Positions 7,751 through 16,231 of a DNA stretch of 34,737 nt are shown in pieces. A model generated the notes under the pieces. It saw only the letters and a program-made list of their open reading frames with translations. It was not told the DNA's origin and did no database searches. Source of the stretch: Thioglobus_B sp964566765 (GTDB taxonomy: Bacteria > Pseudomonadota > Gammaproteobacteria > PS1 > Pseudothioglobaceae); contig CAZMJI010000005.1 of the NCBI GenBank assembly GCA_964566765.1, positions 1 to 34,737 of the forward strand, read 5' to 3'. The first letter of the stretch is position 1. Every line of letters begins with the position of its first letter. The translations under genes were made by a program, and so were the position numbers.

Positions 7751-8881
7751 TTAGGTCAGTAGATTTTTGAGAATGCGGTAATAAATATCGCTGAGATCGT
7801 CCAAATCCTGGATACCCACACATTCATTTACCTGGTGAATGGTAGCATTCAGTGGACCCAGCTCAACCACTTGCGCATCCAAAATTGGCGCAATAAAACG
7901 TCCATCTGAGGTACCGCCCGAGGTAGATAGTTCAGTCTCAATACCTCTCACCTGGGTAATGGCGTCAACGCAGGCATCCACCAATTGGCCTTTTTCAGTC
8001 ACAAATGGATAGCCAGAGTGCTCCCAACGAATCTCGTACTTGAGCCCGTGTTGGTGCAAAATGGCTTCAACCGCCTGTTGTAAGGCTTCATGCGTGGTTT
8101 CGGTTGAATAGCGGAAGTTAAATACCACTTCAATGGTGGCCGGAATCACATTGGTAGCACCCGTGCCTGAATTGATATTAGAGACCTGAAAACTGGTGGC
8201 TGGGAAATACGCGTTGCCTTGATCCCACTGATGATTCACCAACTCATCAAGCGCGCCTGAGATAAGGTGAATTGGGTTCTCGGCCAAATGCGGATAGGCA
8301 ATATGCCCCTGTTTGCCAATCACCGTTAAATAGCCATTCAGCGAGCCGCGACGACCATTTTTAATCATGTCACCCAAAACCTTGCTTGAAGAAGGCTCAC
8401 CCACCAGACAATAATCCAACACCTGGCCTTTGTCCTTTAAATGCTGGCACACCTTAACCGTACCATCGGTCGCTGGCCCCTCTTCATCCGAGGTAATCAA
8501 ATAACCAATGGTACCCTTATGATCAGGGTAATCACGAACAAAACGCTCGGTGGCATTTAACATCGCCGCCAGCGAGCCTTTCATATCAGCTGCGCCACGA
8601 CCATACAATACACCATCCTTTTCACTGGCCTCAAAGGGATCGGTATGCCAACGCGTCCTGTCGCCTACCGGCACCACGTCCGTGTGCCCAGCAAAGGCAA
8701 ACACCGGTGAGCCACTGCCACGAGTTGCCCAAAAATTGTCCACCTCGCCAAAACGCAGCGATTCCACCTCAAAATCCAAGGCACTCAAGTGATCGCCCAT
8801 TAAGGTTTGGCAGCCTTTATCCTCTGGTGTGACCGAGTCTTTATTAATCAGCGCTTTGGCCAATTCTAGTGTTGTTTTCAT
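7751..8881 (-). CDS. dapE: Succinyl-diaminopimelate desuccinylase
   Basis: DapE is a dinuclear zinc hydrolase that removes succinate from N-succinyl-LL-diaminopimelate in lysine and peptidoglycan precursor synthesis. The product has 376 residues, the normal length. Metal and catalytic motifs are present: AGHTDVVPVGD, GRGAADMKGSLAAM, the catalytic glutamate in SDEEGPATDG, the TSGGTSDGRF loop and the final histidine in LGPLNATIHQVNE. It lies 5 nt after ccmI and 4 nt before trmD, so it is probably translated from the same message. Confidence 0.95.
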   Translation of the reverse strand: MKTTLELAKALINKDSVTPEDKGCQTLMGDHLSALDFEVESLRFGEVDNFWATRGSGSPVFAFAGHTDVVPVGDRTRWHTDPFEASEKDGVLYGRGAADMKGSLAAMLNATERFVRDYPDHKGTIGYLITSDEEGPATDGTVKVCQHLKDKGQVLDYCLVGEPSSSKVLGDMIKNGRRGSLNGYLTVIGKQGHIAYPHLAENPIHLISGALDELVNHQWDQGNAYFPATSFQVSNINSGTGATNVIPATIEVVFNFRYSTETTHEALQQAVEAILHQHGLKYEIRWEHSGYPFVTEKGQLVDACVDAITQVRGIETELSTSGGTSDGRFIAPILDAQVVELGPLNATIHQVNECVGIQDLDDLSDIYYRILKNLLT

Positions 8882-8886
8882 GGGTG

Positions 8887-10047
8887 TTATTCTACCTGTA
8901 AAACCACGTATGAGTTTTCTTGCGGCTTAAACGGCGCACTGGAGACTTGAATATCATCCGCCTCTCGAGTGGCTGAGCCACTACGACTGATGCGCGCCGA
9001 TACCGTAATCTGCTCTTGTTCAAGCAAACTGGTACCTGGGATTAATACATCTTGCTCACTCAAGATAATCTGCTTCTCAAAATCCGCCAGCTTCATTTTC
9101 TTAATGGCAATCGGCATTGGTTGCGCGGTTGACTTGGCGTAGATTAGGATAAAGTCATTGGCACGTGCCTGGTAAATCGGCTCGGCAATCTCCACCACCA
9201 CCTGAAAACCTGCCGTTGGCGATTGTGTTTGCGCCTGGCGCAACTCCAATAGCATCGATTCAATAATCTGATAATCGCCACTGCCTGGCTCTAGCACGCC
9301 CAGCGCTTTATTCCACAAATTCTCTGCCAACTGGAAGTCTTGCAGGCCAATGGCAAACATACCGGCCAGATACAAGGCATCTGGGGCATTGGGATCAATC
9401 TCTAAGGCCTTTTTAATCAGTCCGGCTGATTGGCTGTTAAATTGGTTGTCGTTGGCACTCACCAGGGTTGAGGCGTATTCAACCAACAGTCTTAGATTGT
9501 TAGGCTCTAATTGATAAGCTTTGTCATAAGCTGCCAACGACTTATCCATCTGGCCTAGCTCAAAATAACTCAAGCCCAATAACTGGTAAGAAGCCACATC
9601 CTTTGGATTCTCGCTAACTTTTTTCTCCAATAGCACCACGCTTTCTTCGAGTGACACCGGTTTATTTGCAGGTGCGCTGGTCTTAGCGGCCATTGGACTA
9701 AAGTCTGGCGCTAAGTATTGGTAGATGCCAATAGAAAAACCCATTAACAATACAGCAACCGTGGCCAAGACCGGATAACTGATCGGCGCCCTGTCTTCAA
9801 GCATCTGTTGCTGCTCGAGTTCCAAAGCTAGGGTTTGCGACACTTCATCTTTGGCGCTATTGAACACCGATTGATCAATCAGACCTTGAGTTAAATCTTG
9901 TTCTAGCTCGGCAAGTCGCTGCTTGGCCAAATCCACATTAGAGCTTTGCAAATCCAACTGATTGTCCTGCAGCGGTCGATAAATAAAGTACACAATCCAG
10001 GCTAACGACATAGCCAACATTAGGGTGCTAGCAATGACAAAACTCAT
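8887..10047 (-). CDS. ccmI: Cytochrome c maturation protein CcmI (CycH)
   Basis: CcmI is a membrane-anchored chaperone that presents apocytochrome c to the haem ligation complex. The 386-residue product has an N-terminal membrane helix (about residues 3-23), a cytoplasmic leucine-zipper-like loop (DLAKQRLAELEQDL), a second helix (about 93-112), a periplasmic TPR region (about 130-270, with YQLLGLSYFELGQMDKSLAAYDKAYQL) and a beta-rich C-terminal domain. This is the full CcmI/CycH plan rather than the short CcmH. It overlaps the ccmF end by 4 nt. ccmG and ccmH, which usually stand between ccmF and ccmI, are absent here. Confidence 0.88.
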   Translation of the reverse strand: MSFVIASTLMLAMSLAWIVYFIYRPLQDNQLDLQSSNVDLAKQRLAELEQDLTQGLIDQSVFNSAKDEVSQTLALELEQQQMLEDRAPISYPVLATVAVLLMGFSIGIYQYLAPDFSPMAAKTSAPANKPVSLEESVVLLEKKVSENPKDVASYQLLGLSYFELGQMDKSLAAYDKAYQLEPNNLRLLVEYASTLVSANDNQFNSQSAGLIKKALEIDPNAPDALYLAGMFAIGLQDFQLAENLWNKALGVLEPGSGDYQIIESMLLELRQAQTQSPTAGFQVVVEIAEPIYQARANDFILIYAKSTAQPMPIAIKKMKLADFEKQIILSEQDVLIPGTSLLEQEQITVSARISRSGSATREADDIQVSSAPFKPQENSYVVLQVE

Positions 10048-11948
10048 GAGCGCCTCCTGAGATGATAACGTCGGTCAAAGGCAGCCAGCAGCGCACCCAA
10101 TGAAATCAGAATACCACCCAGCCAAATCAAGCGTACCAGGGGTTTGTAGTACACACGCAGACTCCAAGCGCCTGCTTCTAGCGGCTCACCCAAGGCAACA
10201 TAAACATCTCGACTCAGTGCAGGATCAATTGCTGCTTCGGTCATTGGCATGCCCGATTGATAATGCCGTTTCTCTGGCGTAAGTTTGGCAATCAGTGCGT
10301 CGTGTTGATACACATCAACCTCGCCGCGACTGCCTTGATAATTATCCTGTGCAAAGTTCTGCGCACCCTTAAAGACAAAGCGATACTCGTTAATTTCAAT
10401 GCTTTGACCTACATCCATTTTGATGTCTTTCTCCACCCCGTATTGTGTGGTAACCGTGGCGCCAAGCACAAACACACCAACGCCAATATGCGCAGTTAAC
10501 ATGCCCAGAAAAGACAGTGGCAGGCGCTTTGATTGTCGGTAGCGCTGCACCAGTAATTGTAGTGAGTGCAGCAATACCCAGGCAAAGATAAAGAGTGCAA
10601 ACGCCACATAAGCATTATCCAGCCACAGTACCAACACCGCCCATAATAGTAGCAGCACAACCCAACTTAACTTGAGCTGGGTAAATAACTTGGATGGCTC
10701 GTCTTTTTTCCAACGCAGGTACGGCCCAATCACCATTAGTAACACCACCGGAATCATAATCGGCACAAACACCGCATTAAAATATGGCGTACCCACAGAG
10801 ATCTTACCCAGATTAAGGGCATCCAATAACAGTGGGTACAAGGTGCCCAAGAACACACTGAACATGGCGGCAATCAATAGGATATTGTTCACCAATAAAC
10901 CAGTCTCTCTAGAGAACAGTGCAAAGGTATTGGTGTTTTGCAACTTGCTGGCGCGATGCGCATACAGTCCCAATGAACCACCAATCACAATGATTAAAAA
11001 CACCAAAATAAACAAGCCACGATCTGGATCAGCGGCAAACGAGTGCACCGAGGTTAGCACCCCTGAGCGTACCAAAAACGTACCCAGCAAGCTCAGAGAA
11101 AAACCAGAGATGGCCAGTAGCACACTCCAATGCTTAAAGGCGGCTCGCTTCTCACTCACGCTTAGTGAGTGGATCAGTGCAGTGGCCACCAGCCACGGCA
11201 TAAACGAGGCGTTTTCAACCGGATCCCAGAACCACCAGCCACCCCAGCCAAGCTCATAATAAGCCCACCAGCTACCCAGTACGATGCCAAAGGTTAAAAA
11301 CGACCAGGCCACCAGGGTCCATGGACGTGACCAGCGCAGCCAGGTTGAGTCTAATTGACCACGAATTAAGGCCGATAAGACAAAAGCAAAAGGCACGGCC
11401 AAGCCCACATAGCCCATATACAACATCGGTGGATGAATCGCCAGACCAATGTCTTGCAAGAGTGGATTAAGTTCTCTACCCTCAAGCGGGATAATCTCTA
11501 GACGCTCAAATGGATTGGAGGTAAACAATAAGAAGGACAAAAAGCCCACACTAACAAAGCCCAAAATCATCAGGATGTGGTTCAGTACATCATCTGGCAG
11601 GCGCTTGGACATAAGTGATAAGGCCACACTCCAGGCAGTCAGGATCATGGCCCAAAGCATCAATGAGCCTTCGTGCGCACCCCAAACGGCTGAGACTTTA
11701 AAGATGGTCGGTAATTGTGTGTTGGAATTGTCAGCCACATACTTGAGAGAGAAGTCATTGCTCAGAAAAGCGTAGGTCAATACAGCAAAAGACAGCGCAA
11801 TCCAAAATAGCTGACCCCAAACCAATGGCTTGGTTAACTGTTTAAGATTGTGGTGGTTTAACGCAAAACCCAAGGCCGGTACCAAGACTTGCAAGAGTGC
11901 AAACACCAAGGAGAGGACTAGCGCGAAATGACCCAGTTCAATCAACAT
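10044..11948 (-). CDS. ccmF: Haem lyase subunit CcmF
   Basis: CcmF is the inner-membrane core of the system I haem ligase that attaches haem b to the CXXCH of apocytochromes c. The 634-residue product carries about 15 membrane helices and the periplasmic WWD signature (GWGGWWFWDPVENASFMPWL). Haem-liganding histidines are expected in flanking loops, for example IHPPMLYMGYVG. A large periplasmic domain near the C-terminus (DMDVGQSIEINEYRF region) matches the family. It follows serB by 6 nt. Its presence means the cell makes c-type cytochromes through the Ccm route. Confidence 0.95.
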   Translation of the reverse strand: MLIELGHFALVLSLVFALLQVLVPALGFALNHHNLKQLTKPLVWGQLFWIALSFAVLTYAFLSNDFSLKYVADNSNTQLPTIFKVSAVWGAHEGSLMLWAMILTAWSVALSLMSKRLPDDVLNHILMILGFVSVGFLSFLLFTSNPFERLEIIPLEGRELNPLLQDIGLAIHPPMLYMGYVGLAVPFAFVLSALIRGQLDSTWLRWSRPWTLVAWSFLTFGIVLGSWWAYYELGWGGWWFWDPVENASFMPWLVATALIHSLSVSEKRAAFKHWSVLLAISGFSLSLLGTFLVRSGVLTSVHSFAADPDRGLFILVFLIIVIGGSLGLYAHRASKLQNTNTFALFSRETGLLVNNILLIAAMFSVFLGTLYPLLLDALNLGKISVGTPYFNAVFVPIMIPVVLLMVIGPYLRWKKDEPSKLFTQLKLSWVVLLLLWAVLVLWLDNAYVAFALFIFAWVLLHSLQLLVQRYRQSKRLPLSFLGMLTAHIGVGVFVLGATVTTQYGVEKDIKMDVGQSIEINEYRFVFKGAQNFAQDNYQGSRGEVDVYQHDALIAKLTPEKRHYQSGMPMTEAAIDPALSRDVYVALGEPLEAGAWSLRVYYKPLVRLIWLGGILISLGALLAAFDRRYHLRRRS

Positions 11949-11954
11949 TGTCTT

Positions 11955-12755
11955 TTAACCAAACAAATCTATCATTTTATCCAAACCGCCGTGATCAATC
12001 ACAATATCGGCCAACTCAGCAACCTTAGGCTTGGCATGATACGCCACTGAGATGCCAGCAACACCCATCATTTCTAGGTCATTAGCGCCATCACCAGCGA
12101 CCATCACTTGTTCTGGCTGAAGCTGATACTGCTCGCACAATTCTTTAACAAAACGCGCTTTCTCGTGGGCGTTAATCACCACCCCTTGAGTCACGCCGGT
12201 GAGTTGGCCATCCTCAGCATCCAGCACGTTGGCGCGTGCATGATCCAAGCCAATATCATTGGCTAAGCGATCGGTGAAATAGGTAAAGCCGCCAGAGACC
12301 ACGGCGCTTTTAATCTGTTTGGATTTTAAAAAATCAATCAACGCTTGGCCACCTGGATTAACGCTTAGGCGGTCTTGATATACTTGATCTAACACACCAA
12401 TTTCCAAACCCTTTAGTAGGGCAACACGCTCGGCCAATGAGGCATTAAAGTCCAGCTCGCCTTGCATGGCACGCTCAGTAATGTCGGCTACCTGTGGTTT
12501 TAGATTGGCAAAATCGGCAATCTCATCAATACACTCAATGCTAATCAAGGTAGAGTCCATGTCACTGACAAACAATTTGATTTGATCGGTATTGATCTTA
12601 GGTAGATAGTTGAAGTCAGTCTGGTGCTGCTGACGCAATAAAACCAAGTCAAGCTCATCCACTTGGTGACGAATATGGCTGTTTAAAACTTCGAATTGAT
12701 CAGAGATTTGCTGTGCAATGTGTGTATCTAGACTGTGCTGAATCAGTGTTTGCAT
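11955..12755 (-). CDS. serB: Phosphoserine phosphatase
   Basis: SerB removes phosphate from phosphoserine in the last step of serine synthesis. The 266-residue product has HAD-family motifs: the DMDST nucleophile (residues 65-69), SGGFTYFTDRLA (motif II), and GDGANDLEMM (motif IV) with K205-type lysines before it. It lacks most of the N-terminal extension of the 322-residue E. coli enzyme, as other short SerB proteins do. The ATG lies only 10 bases past the encoded CCA end of tRNA-Leu, leaving no room for its own promoter and only a weak ribosome site (TAAG). It is therefore likely made from a tRNA-mRNA transcript. Confidence 0.93.
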   Translation of the reverse strand: MQTLIQHSLDTHIAQQISDQFEVLNSHIRHQVDELDLVLLRQQHQTDFNYLPKINTDQIKLFVSDMDSTLISIECIDEIADFANLKPQVADITERAMQGELDFNASLAERVALLKGLEIGVLDQVYQDRLSVNPGGQALIDFLKSKQIKSAVVSGGFTYFTDRLANDIGLDHARANVLDAEDGQLTGVTQGVVINAHEKARFVKELCEQYQLQPEQVMVAGDGANDLEMMGVAGISVAYHAKPKVAELADIVIDHGGLDKMIDLFG

Positions 12756-12765
12756 AGCTTAAAGA

Positions 12766-12850
12766 TGGTGCGGAAGGAGAGACTCGAACTCTCACGCCGT
12801 GAAGCACTGGAACCTAAATCCAGCGTGTCTACCAATTCCACCACTCCCGC
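12766..12850 (-). tRNA. tRNA-Leu (anticodon UAG)
   Basis: An 85-nt cloverleaf with encoded CCA. The acceptor stem GCGGGAG pairs with CTTCCGC. The anticodon stem CTGGA/TCCAG encloses loop TTTAGGT, giving anticodon UAG. There is a long class II variable arm, and the T arm is GAGAG-TTCGAGT-CTCTC. It heads the serB-ccmF-ccmI-dapE-trmD run. Confidence 0.95.
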
Positions 12851-12857
12851 GAAAGAA

Positions 12858-12886
12858 TTGAAATTATACATAAATAATGTTAGAGT
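12858..12886 (+). promoter_or_regulatory. Possible divergent promoter for DUF2892-like gene
   Basis: Plus-strand TTGAAA (12858-12863), a 17-base spacer and TAGAGT (12881-12886, a weak -10 box) lie upstream of the ATG at 12916. They interleave with the tRNA-Leu promoter on the other strand, so the two could interfere. Confidence 0.35.
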
Positions 12887-12892
12887 TGTCAC
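12863..12892 (-). promoter_or_regulatory. Promoter for tRNA-Leu and downstream run
   Basis: Minus-strand GTGACA (12892-12887), an 18-base spacer and TATAAT (12868-12863) predict a start about 5 bases before the tRNA 5' end. No other strong promoter was seen ahead of serB, so this one may serve the whole six-gene run. Confidence 0.6.
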
Positions 12893-12915
12893 TGTTTTAT
12901 TTTAGGAGTTTGATA

Positions 12916-13113
12916 ATGACAATTGCAAACGCAGTATCTGCCATGGCTGGCGCTATCGTGATGGTGTCTTTACTACTGGCTGACGCCAATTTATTTGCCG
13001 AGCCAAGCTGGCTGTGGCTCACCTTTTTTGTGGGCTTTAATCTGTTTCAGTCGGCTTTCACCGGCTTCTGTCCGGCTGCCAAAGTACTGAAAGCTGCTGG
13101 TCTGAAGAATTAG
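12916..13113 (+). CDS. Small DUF2892-like inner membrane protein
   Basis: A 65-residue protein from ATG 12916, chosen because AGGAG sits 7 bases upstream; a farther in-frame ATG at 12877 has no such site. It has two hydrophobic helices (about residues 5-25 and 30-50) and a C-terminal TGFCPAAKVLKAAGLK with one cysteine. This resembles the DUF2892 membrane domain found alone or fused to rhodanese in YgaP, where it follows the sulfurtransferase domain. No rhodanese is adjacent here. The stop overlaps the convergent cysG end by 4 nt. The role is unknown; a link to sulfur handling is only suggested by the family. Confidence 0.75.
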   Translation: MTIANAVSAMAGAIVMVSLLLADANLFAEPSWLWLTFFVGFNLFQSAFTGFCPAAKVLKAAGLKN

Positions 13114-14492
13114 TCCTTATCGTACCAATTAAGCTTCTCTCTTAAGGTCACCACCTCACCAACAATAATCAAAGTTGGTGCCTTAATCGGTTGGGTGGCT
13201 ACCACCTCTGGCAGCTCGGCCAAGGTGGTGGTCCAAACTTTGTGATCTGGCGTGGTGCCTTTTTCCACCAGGGCAACTGGCATATTGCCACGCATACCAT
13301 GCGCCATCAACTGCTCTGATAAGTGTGCCGCGCCTTTGAGTGCCATATAAAACACAATGGTTTGCTGCTCAACCGCCAGCTCGTTCCACGGCAGGTTCAT
13401 GCTACCATCTTTAAGATGACCCGTGACAAAACGACAAGATTGCGAATAGTCGCGATGGGTTAGTGGAATGCCAGAATAGGTTGAACAGCCTGAGGCTGCG
13501 GTGATGCCAGGCACAACCTGAAATGGCACGCCATTTTCTGCCAGAGTCTCAATCTCTTCGCCACCACGGCCAAAGATAAACGGATCGCCACCCTTAAGAC
13601 GGCACACACGTCGGCCTTGTTTGGCCAGGTCTACCAATAGTTGGTTGATGTCACCCTGAGGTACGGCATGATTATCACGTTCCTTACCCACATAAATCAA
13701 CTCGGCGTCACGTCTCACCAGCTCCATCACCGCATCGGACACCAAGCGATCATACAAAATCACATCGGCTTGTTGCATCAAGCGTAGCGCTTTAAAGGTT
13801 AGCAGGTCCGGATCACCCGGACCACCGCCGACCAAATACACCTCACCGGTTTCGCTGTCGACACTGCCATCTAATTGTGCCTGTAGGTCTTGTTCAGCCT
13901 CAGCCTCTTTGCCAGCAAAGACTTTCTCTGCCACCACGCCTGAGAACGCTTTCTCCCAGAAATAACGGCGATCTTCGATGTTGTTAAATTTGGCCTTCAC
14001 CTGCGCTCTAAAGCGACCCGCTAGTGAGGCTAGCTTGCCATAAGCATGCGGAATGGTGCTTTCTAATTTGGCACGAATCAAACGCGCTAAAACCGGCGCA
14101 CTACCCGCTGATGAGATGGCGATGACAATCGGTGAACGATCGACAATTGATGGCATCACAAAAGTGCACAAGGCCGGCGAATCTACCACATTAACCGGGA
14201 TGTTGGCCGCAGAGGCTAGGGTTGAAACACGCTGGTTCAACTCAGCATTATCGGTGGCAGAGACAATCAAGACTTGCTCAGTCACATCGTCATCCTTAAA
14301 GGCGCGCTCCAGGGTTTGAATGCGACCTTGCTTGGCCAGTTGGGCAACGCCATCACACAGCTCAGGACTGATGCAAGTGACTGAGGCGTTCGCCTTGAGT
14401 AGCAGATTAATTTTTCTCAGCGCAATATCGCCACCGCCAACCACTAGGCAAGGCTTTTGCTTAATATCAACAAAGATTGGCAGGTAATTCAT
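13110..14492 (-). CDS. cysG: Siroheme synthase CysG (trifunctional)
   Basis: A fusion making siroheme from uroporphyrinogen III, for sulfite and nitrite reductases. The N-terminal CysG-B half (about residues 1-210) has the NAD-binding GGGDIALRK and the ISSAGSAPVLARLIR segment, and carries out precorrin-2 oxidation and iron insertion. The C-terminal half (about 218-460) is the SAM-dependent uroporphyrinogen methyltransferase, with YLVGGGPGDPDLLT, RLKGGDPFIFGRGGEE and the VPGITAASG loop. The total of 460 residues matches E. coli CysG. It ends convergently with the small DUF2892-like gene. Siroheme use fits assimilatory or dissimilatory sulfur metabolism, but no such enzyme is in the window. Confidence 0.95.
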   Translation of the reverse strand: MNYLPIFVDIKQKPCLVVGGGDIALRKINLLLKANASVTCISPELCDGVAQLAKQGRIQTLERAFKDDDVTEQVLIVSATDNAELNQRVSTLASAANIPVNVVDSPALCTFVMPSIVDRSPIVIAISSAGSAPVLARLIRAKLESTIPHAYGKLASLAGRFRAQVKAKFNNIEDRRYFWEKAFSGVVAEKVFAGKEAEAEQDLQAQLDGSVDSETGEVYLVGGGPGDPDLLTFKALRLMQQADVILYDRLVSDAVMELVRRDAELIYVGKERDNHAVPQGDINQLLVDLAKQGRRVCRLKGGDPFIFGRGGEEIETLAENGVPFQVVPGITAASGCSTYSGIPLTHRDYSQSCRFVTGHLKDGSMNLPWNELAVEQQTIVFYMALKGAAHLSEQLMAHGMRGNMPVALVEKGTTPDHKVWTTTLAELPEVVATQPIKAPTLIIVGEVVTLREKLNWYDKD

Positions 14493-14566
14493 CGATCGTT
14501 TGGCGCTAAAATAAAGCCTATATTATAGTCTGTTAATGCTGTTATAAGCACAAAACCGTTGTTGTT
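14493..14566. promoter_or_regulatory. Divergent promoter region cysG / Cys-rich gene
   Basis: A 74-bp spacer. On the plus strand TTGGCG (14500-14505), an 18-base spacer and TATAGT (14524-14529) could serve the Cys-rich gene. On the minus strand TATAAT (14527-14522) could serve cysG, but its -35 region is poor. Confidence 0.35.
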
Positions 14567-14974
14567 ATGGCCAATGCACACCACACTTGCATCTTTTCTC
14601 ATCTAATTCTCTCGGGTCGTTGCAGCTGCCAACTCAGTGCCAAAGATTGTTTTGCCGAGAAAGAATTTGGCGCTTGCCAGGATCAAGTTGCTGCGCAACA
14701 GTGTCAGGCCTTATACGAACAACTCAAACACAATAGTCAATTCGCCTTAAAAACTTTTGATCAGAACAACCTCTCGGTTGGACAGCAATCGAAGATCAAA
14801 ATGGGCGGCCTACTGGCCTTGCAGGCCCTGCTTAAAGGCGAGTCTCAGGAATCTATTGATAATATTCACGCACTGGTGCTGGAGATTGAGCGCCACTATG
14901 GCGGCTTCGATCAACTGCCCTTCTCACAACTGATGCCAAAAATCGCCAGCTTTAAGTTTAGGGTTAAACCTTAA
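14567..14974 (+). CDS. Cys-rich protein of unknown function
   Basis: A 135-residue protein that I do not recognise. Six cysteines lie in the first third (C8, C19, C21, C28, C37, C46), including SGRCSC, and none lies in the rest. There are two N-terminal histidines, no signal peptide and no membrane helix. The spacing suggests metal or iron-sulfur binding in a cytosolic protein. The C-terminal two-thirds look helical (KIKMGGLLALQALLKGE and an amphipathic EIERHYGG helix). The start ATG 14567 has no clear Shine-Dalgarno. It is divergent from cysG and ends 11 nt inside the convergent hda. Coding is supported by a long open frame between conserved genes with no competing frame. Confidence 0.65.
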   Translation: MANAHHTCIFSHLILSGRCSCQLSAKDCFAEKEFGACQDQVAAQQCQALYEQLKHNSQFALKTFDQNNLSVGQQSKIKMGGLLALQALLKGESQESIDNIHALVLEIERHYGGFDQLPFSQLMPKIASFKFRVKP

Positions 14975-15638
14975 GCCATTGCTTAACAAAAGGAATGGTG
15001 ATGGCCTTTTTCTGTTGCAAGGACAGCTTATCCAATTGTTCAATCATCTCCACCAGTTCAGACAAATCCCGAGAATATTGCTTAAGCAAATAGGCTAAGA
15101 CCTTGGTCTCAACGCTTAAGCCTTTATGGCCCAGCTTGGTATTGAGTACTTGCAGTTTTTGCTCATCGTCCAGTGCTGCTAATTGAAACACCAAAGCCTG
15201 CGACAAGCGGGTTTTTAGATCTATCAGCAAGCTTAGTTGGGCTGGTAGCTGCGTGGCACTGACAATCAGCGTTCTTGAGCTGTTTTTAACGCGGTTGTAC
15301 AAATCAAATAGCGCCTGCTGCTGCTCTGTATCAGCCAGGTCAATATTATCAATGGCAATCCAGTCGTAGTTATCCAGGTTGTGCAAAAATCCTGCTGGCA
15401 ATGCCTGCGCTAAATCCAGATAAAGCGCTGATACATGTTGATCCATGGCCGCCATTACACTGGCTTGCAGCAAGTGGGTTTTGCCCGAAGCATGCTCACC
15501 TGCAACATACATAATGCCTGACGCCTCTGCCGATAAATGCTGCTCAATTTGACTAAGGACAGCCTGGTTTTGCTCGCCCAGCAAATTGCTAAGCAGTAGT
15601 TGGTCGTTGAGAGCAAAGGGCAGGTTAACTTGGTCCAC
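14964..15638 (-). CDS. hda: DnaA regulatory inactivator Hda
   Basis: Hda is a DnaA-like AAA+ protein that, bound to the sliding clamp, triggers ATP hydrolysis on DnaA and limits re-initiation. The 224-residue product has an N-terminal clamp-binding motif QVNLPF (residues 3-8), Walker A GEHASGKT (47-54), Walker B IAIDNIDLAD and the helical lid. It lacks DnaA's DNA-binding domain, as expected. It starts with GTG 15638, overlapping the pgsA stop by one base (TAGTG), so the two are coupled. The end overlaps the Cys-rich gene by 11 nt on the opposite strand. Confidence 0.9.
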   Translation of the reverse strand: MDQVNLPFALNDQLLLSNLLGEQNQAVLSQIEQHLSAEASGIMYVAGEHASGKTHLLQASVMAAMDQHVSALYLDLAQALPAGFLHNLDNYDWIAIDNIDLADTEQQQALFDLYNRVKNSSRTLIVSATQLPAQLSLLIDLKTRLSQALVFQLAALDDEQKLQVLNTKLGHKGLSVETKVLAYLLKQYSRDLSELVEMIEQLDKLSLQQKKAITIPFVKQWLKV

Positions 15639-16198
15639 TATCGATTACGCTTTTCTTGCGAAATGGCGCGCTCCATCCAAATCCACACGTAGTCCGCACC
15701 ACTCAGCACCGTTGAGGTGCCCACCACAATGAAAAACATGGTGCTCCAAGTCTGCATGCCTGGGTAAAGTTGCGCCAACACCAAGAACAGTACCAATGAG
15801 ATTTGCAAAGCAGTATTGAACTTCGATAACTTAGAAGGCGAGAGTAACTCATTGGGATTGTCCGAACCCAGAAAACTGCCCACCGTACCCGAGACAATCA
15901 TGACATCACGCAGAAACACCAAAATCAACAACCAAAGCGGTAATAAACCGATCCAATACAGGGCGATAAAACTACTAACCAAGAGCAGTTTATCGGCTGC
16001 TGGATCCAGGATTGAGCCTAGGCGTGTCTGCCAAGAAAAACGCTTGGCAATCCAACCATCGAGTGCATCGGTAATACCTGCAATAAAAAACAAAATCAAC
16101 GCCAAAGAATATTGGTGATTTAATAAAGCCATCACCACAGGGACTGTTAAAATAATGCGTAAAATTGAAAGCAGGTTGGGCAGGTTAGATAAGCTCAT
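15638..16198 (-). CDS. pgsA: CDP-alcohol phosphatidyltransferase, likely PgsA
   Basis: An inner-membrane enzyme that makes phosphatidylglycerophosphate from CDP-diacylglycerol and glycerol-3-phosphate. The 186-residue product starts LSNLPNLLSILRI as PgsA does. It carries the CDP-alcohol phosphotransferase signature GITDALDGWIAKRF followed by GSILDPAADKLLL (DG-x2-AR-x8-G-x3-D-x3-D type, with K replacing R). About five membrane helices are visible. Pairing with hda is seen in many gammaproteobacteria. A good promoter lies in the divergent spacer with purM. Confidence 0.88.
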   Translation of the reverse strand: MSLSNLPNLLSILRIILTVPVVMALLNHQYSLALILFFIAGITDALDGWIAKRFSWQTRLGSILDPAADKLLLVSSFIALYWIGLLPLWLLILVFLRDVMIVSGTVGSFLGSDNPNELLSPSKLSKFNTALQISLVLFLVLAQLYPGMQTWSTMFFIVVGTSTVLSGADYVWIWMERAISQEKRNR

Positions 16199-16231
16199 AA
16201 ATTGACTTAACTGCTGTAACTAAAATCATTG

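Noticed and set aside
10672..11259. 195-residue open frame on the plus strand
   Set aside because: It is antisense to ccmF, whose motifs are unmistakable; low-complexity composition and no domain.
11955..12755. serB as a truncated gene because it is shorter than the E. coli enzyme
   Set aside because: All HAD catalytic motifs are present and short SerB proteins are common; only the N-terminal extension differs.
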